Part shown: piece after piece, positions 23,877 through 36,186 of the stretch
Numbering within the stretch: the stretch's first letter is position 1
How the letters are laid out: each line of letters begins with the position of its first letter
Assembly (NCBI GenBank): GCA_949358305.1
Contig: OX442318.1
Location: 4,824,501-4,884,500, forward strand
Reading direction: 5' to 3'
Source of the DNA: Strigamia acuminata
Lineage: Eukaryota > Arthropoda > Chilopoda > Geophilomorpha > Linotaeniidae
DNA length: 60,000 bases
Position numbers and translations under genes: made by a program
Notes under the pieces: generated by a model
Told to the model about the DNA's origin: nothing
Databases searched by the model: none
The model's input: the letters and a program-made list of their open reading frames with translations, nothing else

Positions 23877-25173
23877 AAAAATGAAAATAAATTACTGTAA
23901 GTTTCAAATTCCATCGTTCGGTCATCAATTTACTTTCAGATGCACCGATAATTTAACAGACCCTCATTATCCACCTCACATTAGCCGAGCCAAACTCAAA
24001 TTAAATATCAATAGCACATTTCCAACAATAAATTGCCCATTGCAATAGAAATGATTTGCCACAGCAGTGCATGTCCACACACCAATGCAAATGAGAACCA
24101 CACTTGAGCCCCATTAACTTACAATCTCACAACTAGATTTGCATAAAAATTACTCCAAACACTAATTCATACAACCCCAACTCTATTAATTTGCAATAAT
24201 TTTATTCCACAACAAGCCAATTAATTCCCTTTCTCAAGCAAAGAGAATTGTCCAATTGCACTCCAACTTCATTATTAGCAAACAAATTAAGTCTCTTACA
24301 TTTTCCACTCCTACATCTGACTAAACTACTAAATCCCTTCTCCCAGCCACCACCACACCATTTTTTCTCTCTTCTGTTTGCCACATCATGAAGCATTTGC
24401 ACAAAGAAAAAGTCAGAAAAGGATTGTGGGTGATGAGAGTGCAATTAAAAGTGGTGCTGCTGTCAAGCCAGACGAGAAATTAGTCTCCTAATTGGTTTCT
24501 ATTTTAATTCTCTTTCTCTGTGCTTCAAAACCAGAAGAAGAAAAAATCTTTTTCAAAAAAAAAATTTTTTTTTTCATAGAAAAGTTTCCTATTTTTGATA
24601 GCTGTTTAAGTCATTAGGAAATGTTTTATGGTTTGCACAAATTGAATTTCAAATTAGGACATCAAGATAATGGGGAAAATTAGAAATCAGAAATACAAAA
24701 ACATTTTTTCGGCTTTTGGATTTTCCAGCGGAATCCGTCGTTGGCGCTGCCGCTTACAGATTCATAAGTCAGCTTGAAAATTCCTTGCCTGAAAATAATT
24801 TATGGGATCAATTTCATGGACAATTAACAGGAGTATAACTCAGATGTAATCATCAAATGTTTGTCTACCTATTGTACTTGCTACAACAACGTTAGTATTG
24901 ATTTGTTGACAGTCGACTCAGAGCCTGGTATTGGTTTCCTATTGTTTACCCATAATGAGATATACGGGGAGGCAGTATATCGATGTAAAGACATAAAAGG
25001 CAATTTCGTTTTCCAATGAACTGTAACGAAGGACCATAGCGTTTGCTTATTTACAGAAAGTATTGCAACGCTCGTATCCATCCAAGAGATGATTGGCCAA
25101 TACAACCAAAAGATGATTGGCCAATACAACCAAAAGATGATTGGTTCTATGTCTTTTTGTAGAATTTATTTTG
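23877..25173. other. AT-rich non-coding stretch
   Basis: No gene recognised. A 21-bp direct duplication (AAAGATGATTGGCCAATACA plus A) occurs near 25086-25135. Confidence 0.4.
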
Positions 25174-25486
25174 TAGACTTCTAAACTTAACGTTTAGAAA
25201 GTTTAATGAAACGGTTCTGTCCGTCCGTCCGTCTGTCCGCATCAATTCCTTCCAAACAAAAGCAGCTAGAGCCAAACAGGCAACTGCAGTGAACTCAGCA
25301 TACCTTCATTAGGTTCCTAAGGTATTTTCGTATTTTTCGGACCTTCGGTTTAATTAAAAAACTGGTTATTACACTTTTTTACAAACCGGAACCGGAAATG
25401 ACGTATTTTTTTTCTTTGTTTTTTGTTTTGTTTTGTTTTGTTTTTTAAGGGACAGACGGACAGACGAACAGGGGTTTAGAAGTCTA
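25174..25486. mobile_element. MITE with TAGACTTCTAAAC termini
   Basis: TAGACTTCTAAAC at the left and GTTTAGAAGTCTA at the right are perfect inverted termini. Subterminal CTGTCCGTCCGTCCGTCTGT is mirrored by GACAGACGGACAGACG. The TA ends suggest a TA target. It is 313 bp and non-coding. Confidence 0.8.
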
Positions 25487-25844
25487 AGATGAAATGCTTC
25501 CATGCATTACAGATATTTACTTGTTTATACAATAAAGTCGTCAACAATTCTCAACTTTGCAATATGACTAAGTCCAAGTATACATGGCCTGATTCCGTGC
25601 ACGGAATGGCAACTTTTTGTGTGTGGCAAGCAGTTGGAGATGATGTGGTACACACACTTTGGTTGAACACGCATGGAAACATTCAGGCAAGCGGGATTCT
25701 ATTCTTTCGGGCAGTGATGGTGCAAGGAAAAATTCAATTGTTTCCATGCACGAACAAATTTAGAGCATCCAGAAAGCAGTTTATACACAAGACAGAGTTG
25801 GATACTGGCTACAAAAACGGAAAATACTAAAAATGTTTCTTTAC
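25487..25844. other. Unidentified open frame, not called as a gene
   Basis: A 113-codon frame from 25489 to 25830 has mixed composition (MKCFHALQIFTCLYNKVVNN at its start) and begins right after the MITE. I recognise no domain, so it is left as unexplained sequence. Confidence 0.25.
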
Positions 25845-26019
25845 ATGGGTGGTGAAAAAACCGATTTGTTTAGATAATCAATCATTATGTTTATACATAT
25901 AGTGTAAACAAAAAAATCGACTAAAATAGACTAGAAAAATGAAAAAAAAATAGAACACTGCTGTTCGGTTAATCGGTCGTTCGTATGACCGATGTTCGGA
26001 TAATCGAAGCTCTACTGTA
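25845..26019. mobile_element. pogo/Tigger-type MITE, left-truncated copy 1 of 2
   Basis: It ends in GTTCGGATAATCGAAGCTCT plus ACTGTA. The internal motif ACATGGGTGGTGAAAAAACCG parallels the neighbouring copy. It lies head to tail with the next element and shares a TA. Confidence 0.7.
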
Positions 26020-26349
26020 TAGTAGTGATTATCCGAACTAATTGAGGACATGGGTGTTCATAAAACCGAATTGTTCGGATAATTCAACATTAGGTTTATA
26101 CACATATGAAATTAAAAAGTCGTTAAAATAAAAATAAATAAAAACTGATTAAAAGTAGGTGAAAATCGTCAGAAAACATTAAAAATCGACAAGAAACATT
26201 AAAAATTGTCAAAAAACATTAAAAATCGTCAAAAAACATTAAAAATCGATAAAAATCCGATAAAAATCGTTTTAAAAAAATCGCTTACTGCTGTTCGGAT
26301 AACCAATCGTTTGTATAACCGCTGTTCCGATAATCAAAGCTCTACTGTA
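26018..26349. mobile_element. pogo/Tigger-type MITE, copy 2 of 2
   Basis: The left end TATAGTAGTGATTATCCGAAC and right end GTTCCGATAATCAAAGCTCT plus ACTGTA are inverted termini. The interior contains several CATTAAAAATCG(T/A)CAAAAAA units about 21 bp apart. Confidence 0.75.
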
Positions 26350-29300
26350 TTTAAAAATAAAAATTTAAAATTCAGCGCCAAGATATTGAGCGCAAACTGC
26401 AGGCAAGAAACTTCTGGGACTCCAGAGGTCACAAAGTTAGAGTAGTTGTATGACGTCATTAAAAAATCCTCCCTCCTGATTGGCTAAAAAAATGTCTTCA
26501 ACTCTAGAAGATTGCACCCTGGTTGGCCGATACAATCTTAATATTTTTTCCTTTTTCTTTTATCCGGGAATTACAGCTTCGACGAAACTTATTATTCGGT
26601 AAAAAGAATCTTCGGCAAAGCCCGAATGAGTTTTTATACATAAAGCATATTTATTTAAAGACATGCAAAGCCGGTCCCAATGTTTTCGTCTTTCGTGCTT
26701 CCATTTCTCCCCGATTTCTATTTCATGCCGTTTGGCTTCGACAGTAATGAAGTAACTCGATCTATTATGTGAAAGACAAAAGAAAAGCAGAACGAAAACA
26801 ACCTCCATTCAAATCACACATGACTGAAATTATTAAACCAATCTATCTATTTTTAAGGCCCTGGGAGAGAGAGTGGATAGGGGAATTGTAATCTACCATC
26901 ATCTACATGTCGAGACACACATAGGCCTGATTTAATACAACAAGTCATGCATGTTGTTCACTTTATCAAAAAACCTCCTCCCACCACCTTCCTCTCGTGT
27001 TTTTTTATGCCGGCCATTCATTTTTAAGCACCGCCACTTAATCAATGGGTGCTGTGGGGAGTTGTCCAATGTTGAGAGAAAATAATAATCTTATTATGCA
27101 GGGCCGGATTTAGGTATTGAGGGGCCCCAAAGCACAAAAAAGGTTTAATTTAAAAAAATAAAAAAATATAAATATAAATACCATATCTCTTCTTAGGAAT
27201 TAAACCTAAAATATACGTAGTCGCAGTTTTCAAAGTCGCGGTAGATTCTAATACAATTAACATAGAATATGAAAAATTGTATTAGTGCAGTTTTAGCGAC
27301 CATCACTTTAGCGAACATGTCATTTTAGCGATTTTTGTGTCGCTAAAATAAAGTACATTACCGTTATTATGCACCTAGGAAACGCCACTGCTACCTTGTA
27401 ACAATGCGCTGGCAGCCAGTTTGAAGAATGATCGACTAACTCCGAACAATGGAAATTGTCAAAAAAAAGAATTATTGTTTCTTGACAGTTTATTGACAGA
27501 AACCAAAATAAAATTTATCAAGAAGTACAACGGCACGAAACAACAAGTATTGATTGCTCGTGAGCTTGCGTTTGATGTAACAGTCCTAAATATTCGTGAC
27601 TACAACATCTTCGTGCTAAATATTTTATTCTGATAAATTACGCGACCGTATAAAATATCAAAAATCCAATTTGTAAGCATTCGGCCGGATAAACCCATAC
27701 AACTATCAGAGTGTATACAATAAAACTGTATTCACTATGGCTTCGTGTGGGCGGGAACTCGTAAGACTGCATGGCAGCATCAAGTCTGTTCGAAAGAATT
27801 ATCCAGTCCGAAGGGCGCCAAAATAAAAAAACACAAACGCTTGTGCCCGGTCTAAGATATTGGCGCCCAAACAAGACTCGAAGTAGTTACTGTGCCGCAA
27901 CGTAGAACAACGTCTGGGATAGAATGAAGCAATGTCTTGTGGGAGTGCTAGATGTGAATTTATTTATTGTCTGTATTTGCTGTTGGTATTGGTTTGTGTT
28001 TTGTTTGGCGAACGCATCAAGCCCAAAATTATCTAGTTTGAAAATTTTTAAACTAGAAAATTCTAATCCGATTGTGTGAACTAGATAATTGCCAAAGAAC
28101 TAGATAACTGCCAAGGTCACTTCCCACAATTCTGTGCGTAACATGGTCAGTTGATTGTCTATTGGCCGCATGCTAGCCTAGATATGTGGCCTTTTGCTTT
28201 TTGGTGCGATCGCTCTAGCTTGAACTTTTTAAGCCAATATCAGGACCAGATTCAAACGGGGCGTGTCATCTAGCGCAACACAATCTACCGCAACATTGGA
28301 AACTGTGACTACATATATTTTAGGTTTAATTCCTAAGAAGTGCTATCCTAAACTTTCTGGTGCGAACGAGGTATTAGGCAAAAGCAACAAAATGACTCAA
28401 CTTCAATTTCATCGACTAAAACAACATTTTTTTTTTTTGTTAAATTGTTATTGAAGTTTTTTAATAACCAATATCTTCTATTTATCTCAATTCTTGATTC
28501 ACCTATCCACTTAAAAACAAACAGCTGCAAGTGTTTTGTGGTTTCACAATTTCTCCCAACCTTCAATTCCTCTCTCAATTTAATTCTTAATTGACTAATA
28601 ACATCAATTAAGTGGTCTAACTAATACTAAATCAATATATCAGCACTTAGAAACCTCTCACCAACTTCACACTTTCCTTTCCCATTTTAATCCTATTTGC
28701 TTCACATCTCTTTAAACTCAAAATCAAACAATTCACCCTGAAAACAATGAAAAACCAAACAAAACATACAATGAAATCAAACAGAAAACCAATTAGAAAC
28801 CACATAACAACCATGTGGTGGTGTGACCACAAACATTTTCTGCTCCAATTACCAGCAAATAGTCTAAGTCATCATAATCAATATGGTTGCCAAAATCACA
28901 AGTGTTTGGCTAATTAAAAACACTTCATTTCTAGCTAAATAAATTACTTGTTATCAAAAATTTACTTTTCCTAAATCATGGCAGCTTGCTATTGATTTTT
29001 CCACCCTCCCCTTCAGTTCACTTCTTTTAGTGTTTTTCTTGCTGCTCCGGCACTGAGAACTTAGTCGGCCCATTAGAATTTTAATGAAACAACATAAAAT
29101 TCACTCAAATTTGCTTAGTGACAACACACAAAGTGATGAGTTTGTTACCGATCCATATATAACTCGATGCTCTTTACAAAGCAGTAAGTGCAGTTCCACA
29201 AAAAATAATTTCCAAGTCTCATTAGAATTTACTGAAAGCTATAAAATTAAATCACCACTTCCCATGATGGATTTTTTTTAAATTTATCTTTCGGCTTTAT

Positions 29301-29956
29301 GGAATTGCGTGTGTAAACAACAAAACAAACTCACAAATCGATTTTTAATGGATCAATGTTGTGTTTTAAGCCGATTTATTGTTTCCACCGTCTTAAATGC
29401 GTGAATTAGTTCTTCTATTTAAAAGTCACCCGCGATTACGAGTCACTCTCGATTAAGAGTCGCCCTCGATTAAGAGTCGTTGGTAATCTCAAATTTTTGT
29501 TAGTGACGTAAATAGTGGAAATCTACCGGATTGGCTACGCTATTGTTGGGGTCCGGGAATCACGATTAATTTCACCAAAAGCCCAAACGAATCCACGCAA
29601 CGAGATAAAAACAGCAACAGATATTTATTCCGAGAGAAGAGAACATGGCATGAGATTTCTTCAACAATCACACACACACAGAGTGCTCTAGTAAGCAAAA
29701 AGTAATTAACAACAAACAAGATTTACAGAGCATTGATGCGGACATCACTTATACTAGAAAAACTACCAAATACAAAGCAATCAACACAATATGACACACG
29801 AGTTTATAATTGCACACATGAAACCATTTCAACAGCTATTTTCAGCTATAGTGTTAGCTCCGTTAGAGTTATGACTTATCCACTATACTTATAACTATAC
29901 CAAAGGTTTTTATAAGGGAAAAGTACCTGCTGCAAACTGTGTATTATTTGAAGAAA
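26350..29956. other. Non-coding stretch with minor repeats
   Basis: No supported gene. CAGGGCCGGATTTAGGTATT near 27101 looks like one end of a hAT-type element, without a located partner. AACTAGATAATT motifs form small inverted repeats at 28030-28110. GATTAAGAGTC motifs near 29430-29480 echo the MITE family at 17572 and 32208. Confidence 0.4.
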
Positions 29957-30260
29957 TACAGTACAGCGAGTCCCCTATATACGAATATTCAAGTTACGAA
30001 CTTTCAGAGACATGAACCTCAATTTCCTGACAGCGCATAAGTAAGTTCATGTATCTAGCGCTGTATGCCAGCTGTTGTACTTTTCAAAGATTAAATATTT
30101 TATTTATGTACCTTTATTAATCTCTAATATAAAAAAACAATATTAAAACTGTTTTCTTTAATTAGGATTAATGATTTTTCCACCTTGTACACCTTTGCTG
30201 GACTTACGAACAATTCGACTTCTCGGAATGAAACTCGTTCGTATGTAGGGACTTACTGTA
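29957..30260. mobile_element. Tigger-type MITE (TACAGTANNNNGTCCC termini)
   Basis: The left end TACAGTACAGCGAGTCCCCT and right end AGGGACTTACTGTA are inverted, with mirrored CGAATA/TTCGTATG subterminal motifs. TACAGTA-GTCCC termini at TA targets are characteristic of Tigger/pogo elements. It is 304 bp with no transposase. Confidence 0.8.
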
Positions 30261-31643
30261 TTCAAGTATTCACAGGGAAATATGCTTCAGTTCAAAATGC
30301 CCATTGTTAGGTTAAAGTAGCCCAGTTCACAATTCCCCATCCAAACATATGGTCTTCGTTTCCTGTTGAATTGCAAGTAATCGTTATAAATAATTCCTGT
30401 TTCAACAATTCCCGTCAAGTGCTTCTAAAAATAAACTTTCAATATTTATTCTCATAGCATCACTGCATCTAAAAACAACTTATCTCATAGTTTCAATAAC
30501 AGGATCAGCAAACAAAAAACAAACATAAAATTTTATTAAATAGTCGTATGACCATTCTTTTATTAACAATAATAAAATGTTTTTTCCATTTATGAAATAA
30601 ATTTTTATGCTGTTTTTATATCAATATTCCTGTTTTTTCAGTGTGATGCGCAGTACGAATTTATCAACTGTAGGTCATTACCCTGATCAAATTCTATCCA
30701 TCAGAATTTAAAACAATCAACTGACACATCACTTTTCCAAGTGACAGCTTACACACTTTCATCTTTAAGACTTGTCAAAATGTCATATCGAAATAAAACT
30801 GCTTTTTTTTTAGATATTTATATATCTATATATCTATTATATATATATATATATATATAAAAAATAAAAATAAAAAAAACTCCAATTTTTTCTCTCCTTT
30901 TTATTTATTTGATCCTTATCGACTTGTCCATATTCTCCCCCATCTTCCTATTTACCCAATTCGTTATTACTTCCATAAAAAAAGATGACAAGAAGCTGAC
31001 TTCACACAGAAATGTGAAGAAAATGCACTAAATTCATGTCCTATTCAATAAAAAAAATAAAAATAAAAAATCATTTTATAATTAATTTTTAATTGAAAAA
31101 ATTTATTATAAAAAAAAATATATTTTTTCTTTGTTTTTAAATATTTTATAAAAAAAAAAAAAAAAAAAAAAAAGCCAAGATGATTTTTTTTCTCCCATAA
31201 ATTTCATCCCAAGAAGTTTTAATTAAAAATCAGCATTCAAAGTGCACGAAATTTCTTAGTAATTTTGCTTTGGCATTCATTTACATAAGCAAAATGGCAT
31301 TTGAGTAAAAAGATAAAATTCAAATTGGCCATTTAAACAATCTCTAATCATTTGCTGGCATTTTATTCAAAATTAAAATCCCAAAATTTCCCTCCCACAA
31401 CTTTCCTACAAGATCCCATTTTCTTCTCACACTAACTAACGGGTTTTCGGTGCTTACCGCTTCGCCGATCGGTTAAAATGGATCCGAAAATCTCGGCCTA
31501 ATCTTCCTCCGAATGAGCTGTCTCTTCATATTTTCCTTTGCCTATTGCTTATTAAACAGCCCTTGGATGTTTTGCATCTCAAGCCGTTTGAAAACCAGCT
31601 AAAGCGTCGATTCCCTCAAAACCCCATACAATGGAATCCGACG
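30261..31643. other. Very AT-rich non-coding stretch
   Basis: Holds a (TA)n microsatellite at about 30838-30859, a 24-bp A-run at 31150-31173 and long A/T-only tracts. No gene. Confidence 0.5.
30838..30859. repeat. (TA)n microsatellite
   Basis: About eleven TA units, preceded by interrupted TATATC motifs. Confidence 0.95.
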
Positions 31644-31822
31644 TACATCGAGCCTTGTTATAACGAATCGCAAGGGACCTGAGAAATCGGTTCGTTATAA
31701 CGAAAGTTCGTTATATCAAATTTTTTTAACATGGTGTTCTATGGCCAACCGAGCCATTTTTAAGTATTCGTGAAACAAAAAATTCGTTATATCGCGGTTC
31801 GTTATAACGAGGTTCGACTGTA
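31644..31822. mobile_element. pogo/Tigger-type MITE, short version
   Basis: The right end GTTATAACGAGGTTCGACTG plus TA and left end TACATCGAGCCTTGTTATAA are inverted termini. At 179 bp it is the most compact of the three copies of this family in the window. Confidence 0.8.
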
Positions 31823-32207
31823 AAAACCGATTTAATAAATTGATTTTAAGGACATTAATGGCACTTTTAAAGTTACAAACAATTAACTAAAACCATAGAC
31901 CTTTCGATCAAACAATCATTTTCAGTGGTCGAAACGATTGTTACCACAGTTACCAATTATTTTAGGCCTAAAAAGAAATGTTGTTGATGATAATTTACAT
32001 GTAAAACTGCATTTTATAACCGGAAATGTTCACAATAACAAAATAAAATTTAATTACCGGTTGTGTTTCAGGTTCTTTATATTGAAATTTCGTAATAGCA
32101 AAAGTTCGTTACAATGAAATAATTTATGATGACACAAAACAAATCGACAGACATTGTTCTTCACAATAAGCGTGATGCATTACTCGTGATTAATATTCAA
32201 TTTTGAG
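31823..32207. other. Non-coding stretch
   Basis: No gene or clear repeat. GTTCGTTACAATGAAATAA near 32104 may be a fragment of the same Tigger family. Confidence 0.4.
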
Positions 32208-32554
32208 TACCGTATTTTACCGATTAAGAGTCACCCTCGAATTGTAGCCGCCCTCGAATAGTAGCCGCTGCTGAGACACCCAGAATACCGTATTTTAGCA
32301 AAACTACGGTATTGTTTCCGTATTTAACCTCACGAACGACGAACGTACGCTACGTTTGCGACGTTCAGACATCGTTAGTTACTATTGTGAAATAAAATAA
32401 AGCACAATTATCTTTTAAGTGGTGATTTTTATTTAATACATTTACGAAATAAAGTGAGATCACCACAATACAAACAAAACACCGAAATTGTAATTGCTGA
32501 CAAAAATGGCAGTTTTGAATAAGAGCCGCGGCTCTTAATCGATAAAATACGGTA
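32208..32554. mobile_element. MITE with TACCGTATTTTACCGATTAA termini
   Basis: The inverted ends TACCGTATTTTACCGATTAA and TTAATCGATAAAATACGGTA are near perfect (347 bp). It is the same family as 17572-17809 and carries an additional internal segment (about 32385-32480). Confidence 0.85.
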
Positions 32555-34552
32555 AATCATTTACGACACCATGTTTTCCACAAAATTGTCACATATACAC
32601 CTACGCTTGTCCAGAAGAGTCAAAGTTGGCTCGTCATTAGTCCGACAACTTTTTAACGAGCCAACCTTGCATCTGCACCGACAACTGGGGCAACTGCAGA
32701 AAAAGGCGTTAGCGATGCCATAGAAACAGTATCTTAATCAGACAAGGATATATGTAGTTACGCAATGGTCACAAGTCGCTCTCCGCTTTAATCCTCCGAA
32801 TAAGATGGGGGGACAAGATTCAATAAAATGTCATCACATTAGAAAGATGCTGGCACACATGTGCAAGTAGCTCGTTAATTGGTGGCAAAATTCAATTTAT
32901 TTTTTTCTTTTTTCAATAGTCTGGGTAATTTCCACTTACCGACATCCACATTCAGTTGTTGCTGTTTAAATAATTTTTTTTCTCTCTCTCTTTTGCATTA
33001 TTTACCATTGCAAATTGAAGAATTAAGATTAAAATCTCAGAATTTTTTTTTTTTTTAATTTTTTTATTTTTCTATTTTTCTATTTTTTTTTTTATTTTTT
33101 TTTTTTGTTTAATTAAAATAAAAAAATTCCAAGTTTCACATCTCATTTAATTAGTGAAACTTAATTACTAGCTAAAAAAAAATACAAATTAAAATTGAGT
33201 ACCACTTGGGTTAATGAAATTAGAAATTCACTAAATTACAAATAATCTCAACACTCCTTAGATTTCCATGTTAAATTCCAGTTAAATCGATTCAGATTAC
33301 GTCTGACGTTGTTCTCAATCCGGCATGAAGAATTTAAAATCAAAAAATAATTTCGATCAAAACCGAGCGGACGGACAACATGTTTCGATTCGGCGGAACA
33401 AAGCTCATCGTGCGCCGCCGAGCCGAGTTGCATTTCCCGTACTCGCATTTCTCGCATTTCTTTGAAAAACCCATCAATTTTTTTTTCCAAAATTACCTAG
33501 AAATTGATTAATTATGTTTTAAAAAGTGTCAAATTGTCATTTAATCGTAATTAAATTCAATTTTTGCATCAAAACCTGTCAAATTTGATCAAAACTGATC
33601 AAAATTTTTCTTTTTTTCCGTCCTTTTCCTAAGCAGACGTGCCAAGTTTTAAAATTTAAGTTTGCCCTAAACTTAAGGCAGTAGAAAGGAGTGTGGGAAA
33701 AAATAATGACGAAGCTAACGACTTGAAAGCTTAGAGTATTGTGTGGCCTTAATTTGATTAGAAAAATGGCTTCTTTATCTAAGCTCGAATAAATGGACGG
33801 CGACTTTGATCGATAAAAGCAAAGACAAGATAAAGCAAAATGCATTCCACTTTAATTGTGCCAACTTTTCAAAGTGTTAACCATTTATCTCGGTGACGTT
33901 CGGCTAAATTGAAGCGTCAGAACGTGAAAAATAAACATAAAATGGGTCCGAAACGGTTAACTTATGTGGCGCCATTTGCAATTTTCACACGAACGGAAAA
34001 ATTTAATGAAAATGATGACACCTTCTGTGCCTCATCAATCACAAAACCGATCGATTCTGACGTCACAAATATCAACTAAATATCAACACGTCGGATCTTA
34101 TTCCAAGAGTATCCACAACCAACGTCATTAATTATCAAAAATCGCATTAAAAACATCGGAAAGGTCAAATCGAACCGATTGAATCCTATCTATTTTCACA
34201 AACTTTACGAAAACGGCCTCATTTAGTATTCAAAAAACACCTTAATGTGCTATCATTACTCATATTGATCCCAGCGTCACTAAGTAACAGTGATTCGTAA
34301 CAAATTTTTAAAAAATATAACATAATTTTACAAACCCAATCGCAACACATCTAAAAATCGGAACTAAAACAAATCGATCGCGGGATCAAAGTTCAATTTC
34401 GTCATAATTCCCATCAAAAACTCAGAACAAACCGACATCATCATTTAAAAAGATGAAAAGAAATCGACCGGTCAAAAAAAAAACATCTAAACACCTTTTT
34501 CAGTGATCCAAAAATGGAAAAAATTACAAAATTACAAAAAGTCGACACTTAC
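32555..34552. other. AT-rich stretch, probable intron of the signal-peptide gene
   Basis: T-rich runs lie at 33037-33112. A 22-bp candidate microexon (32940-32961, minus strand) sits between AAACAG and GTAAGT, and its phase would join the exon at 34553. Its polypyrimidine tract is absent, so I give it little weight. No other exon found. Confidence 0.35.
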
Positions 34553-34637
34553 CGTTTACATGGGGCAGTTGAGTGACGATCAGAACAGCGAGTAACCGGG
34601 AAACAACACCGGAGCCCAACAAGCTCCACCGCATCAT
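34553..34637 (-). CDS. First coding exon of a secreted or membrane protein (signal peptide)
   Basis: On the minus strand two adjacent ATGs open a 28-codon frame, beginning MMRWSLLGSGVVSRLLAVLI and ending with a polar PHVN, followed by a consensus GTAAGT donor in phase 1. A basic Arg near the N-terminus and a Leu/Val-rich core are classic for a signal peptide, with cleavage plausible near the end of the exon. An in-frame TAA lies upstream. CpG and GC rise locally, as often at a promoter. The protein cannot be identified because no downstream exon is certain. The gene would run leftward, away from the elongase cluster. Confidence 0.55.
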
Positions 34638-34985
34638 TTTTCGCGAGTCTACGGCATCATAGGGTAAAACTACCGTCCCTGCTTCACTGAATTATCATTG
34701 ACAAATTCATGGCACGATAATCAAATTCATCACAGCGTGCACCGCCCGACCGTAGCAAACACCAACTCGATGTGTGGCTTGAAATGCGATCTGCCGGGTC
34801 GATGTTGTTCTAGTTTCGCTTGCACGCCTCCAGTGGCGCCAGTGTACAACATCACATGACTTCAACGCTGTCGATCAAAAGTTGTAGGAGAGAGAGAGAG
34901 AGCGAGGAAAAAGAACGGCATACGGTTAAGAGAAAAACGGTGGCGCCATCTAGGGATTGGAATGATAACATAATATTTTTTTTTA
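34638..34985 (-). promoter_or_regulatory. Putative promoter/5' UTR of the signal-peptide gene
   Basis: The 350 bp upstream of the first exon are richer in GC and CpG than their surroundings (GATCTGCCGGGTCGATG, CACCGCCCGACCGTAG). No TATA box is evident. The call rests on position and composition only. Confidence 0.3.
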
Positions 34986-35506
34986 TTCAGGTCTGGAAGA
35001 TTTTTTAAAACACGAATAAGAATGCTAATTTTATTGTGAATGCGATTGTTTAAAAATAATTTACAATTCAATATATATTTTAACGGTCGTAAAGTGAAAA
35101 TCGAACAAATCACTGAATAGTTTATTCAGTTTTTCGCCCATCGCCAACTGATTGTTGTTTGTTGTACGCTTTGTTGTAAAAATTGCTAAACAACAGTAGA
35201 AATGCGACAGCGTGAAACAAAAAATTCAGGGGCATAAATTTGGGAACATCGCAGTCGAACAGCAACATTGCAGTATTATGACTTATTGCGATTACAAATT
35301 GAATCTGAAAAGAAATTAATATTCTAATTCACTGGCTAACTAATACACAATGGCTTAGCAGTCAGGGTTGGACCACAGGCACTTATTATTTTTTTCAAAG
35401 CTACAATATTTTAAACAATACAGAAGAAGACTTTCTTGTATGGTTTGTAAATGATGCAAATTTTTCAAAAATTTTCTCTTGTTTCTCCTGCGTATTTTAT
35501 ACATAC

Positions 35507-35868
35507 AAATGCATGTTTTCCACATAAAAATGCATCTTTTTCACATAGAAATGCATGTTTTCACATAAAAATGCATGTTTTTCACATAAAAATGCATGTT
35601 TTTCAAATAAAAATGCATGTTTTTCACATAAAAATGCATGTTTTTTACATTAAATGCATGTTTTTCACATAAAAATTCGAGGTTTTCACATAAAAATCCA
35701 TGATTTTCACATAAAAATCCATGTTTTCACATAAAAATTCCTATTTTTCACATAAAAATCCCTATTTTTCACATAAAAATCCCTATTTTTCACATAAAAA
35801 TCCCTATTTTTCACATAAAAATCCCTATTTTTCACATAAAAATCCCTATTTTTCACATTAAAACGCAT
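35507..35868. repeat. 21-bp minisatellite in intron 6 of ELOVL A
   Basis: About 17 units of CACATAAAAATGCATGTTTT(T). The first half has GCATG cores; the second half is a variant with CCTATTTTTCACATAAAAAT. The same intron of copies B and C holds the same array with about 5-6 and 12 units. Confidence 0.95.
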
Positions 35869-36186
35869 TTATCTGGCCATTCCTTCCTTGCTACACCACT
35901 TGTAAATATACTTGTAAATACACAATACCATTTGCATTATGGTGACATATTTTTTCCACCACAAATATTTCCGCCACTCGGGTCCCAATGATGCAATCCC
36001 GTAATACGTATACATTACAACGTGGATAAAAGAATTCATCAGTCCATTAGACGTGATGTGACCTCCTAAACAAAACGAAAATTAGTGACCAAACAGCTTA
36101 TAATGTCCTACTGCTATTAATATTCAAATTAACTCGAAGCCCCACATCAAAACAATAGTAACCTGTTTATTACACAACTACTCATG

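Noticed and set aside
32940-32961. 22-bp microexon following the signal-peptide exon
   Set aside because: Phase fits and the donor is good, but the acceptor lacks a pyrimidine tract and the length is too small to trust without RNA evidence.
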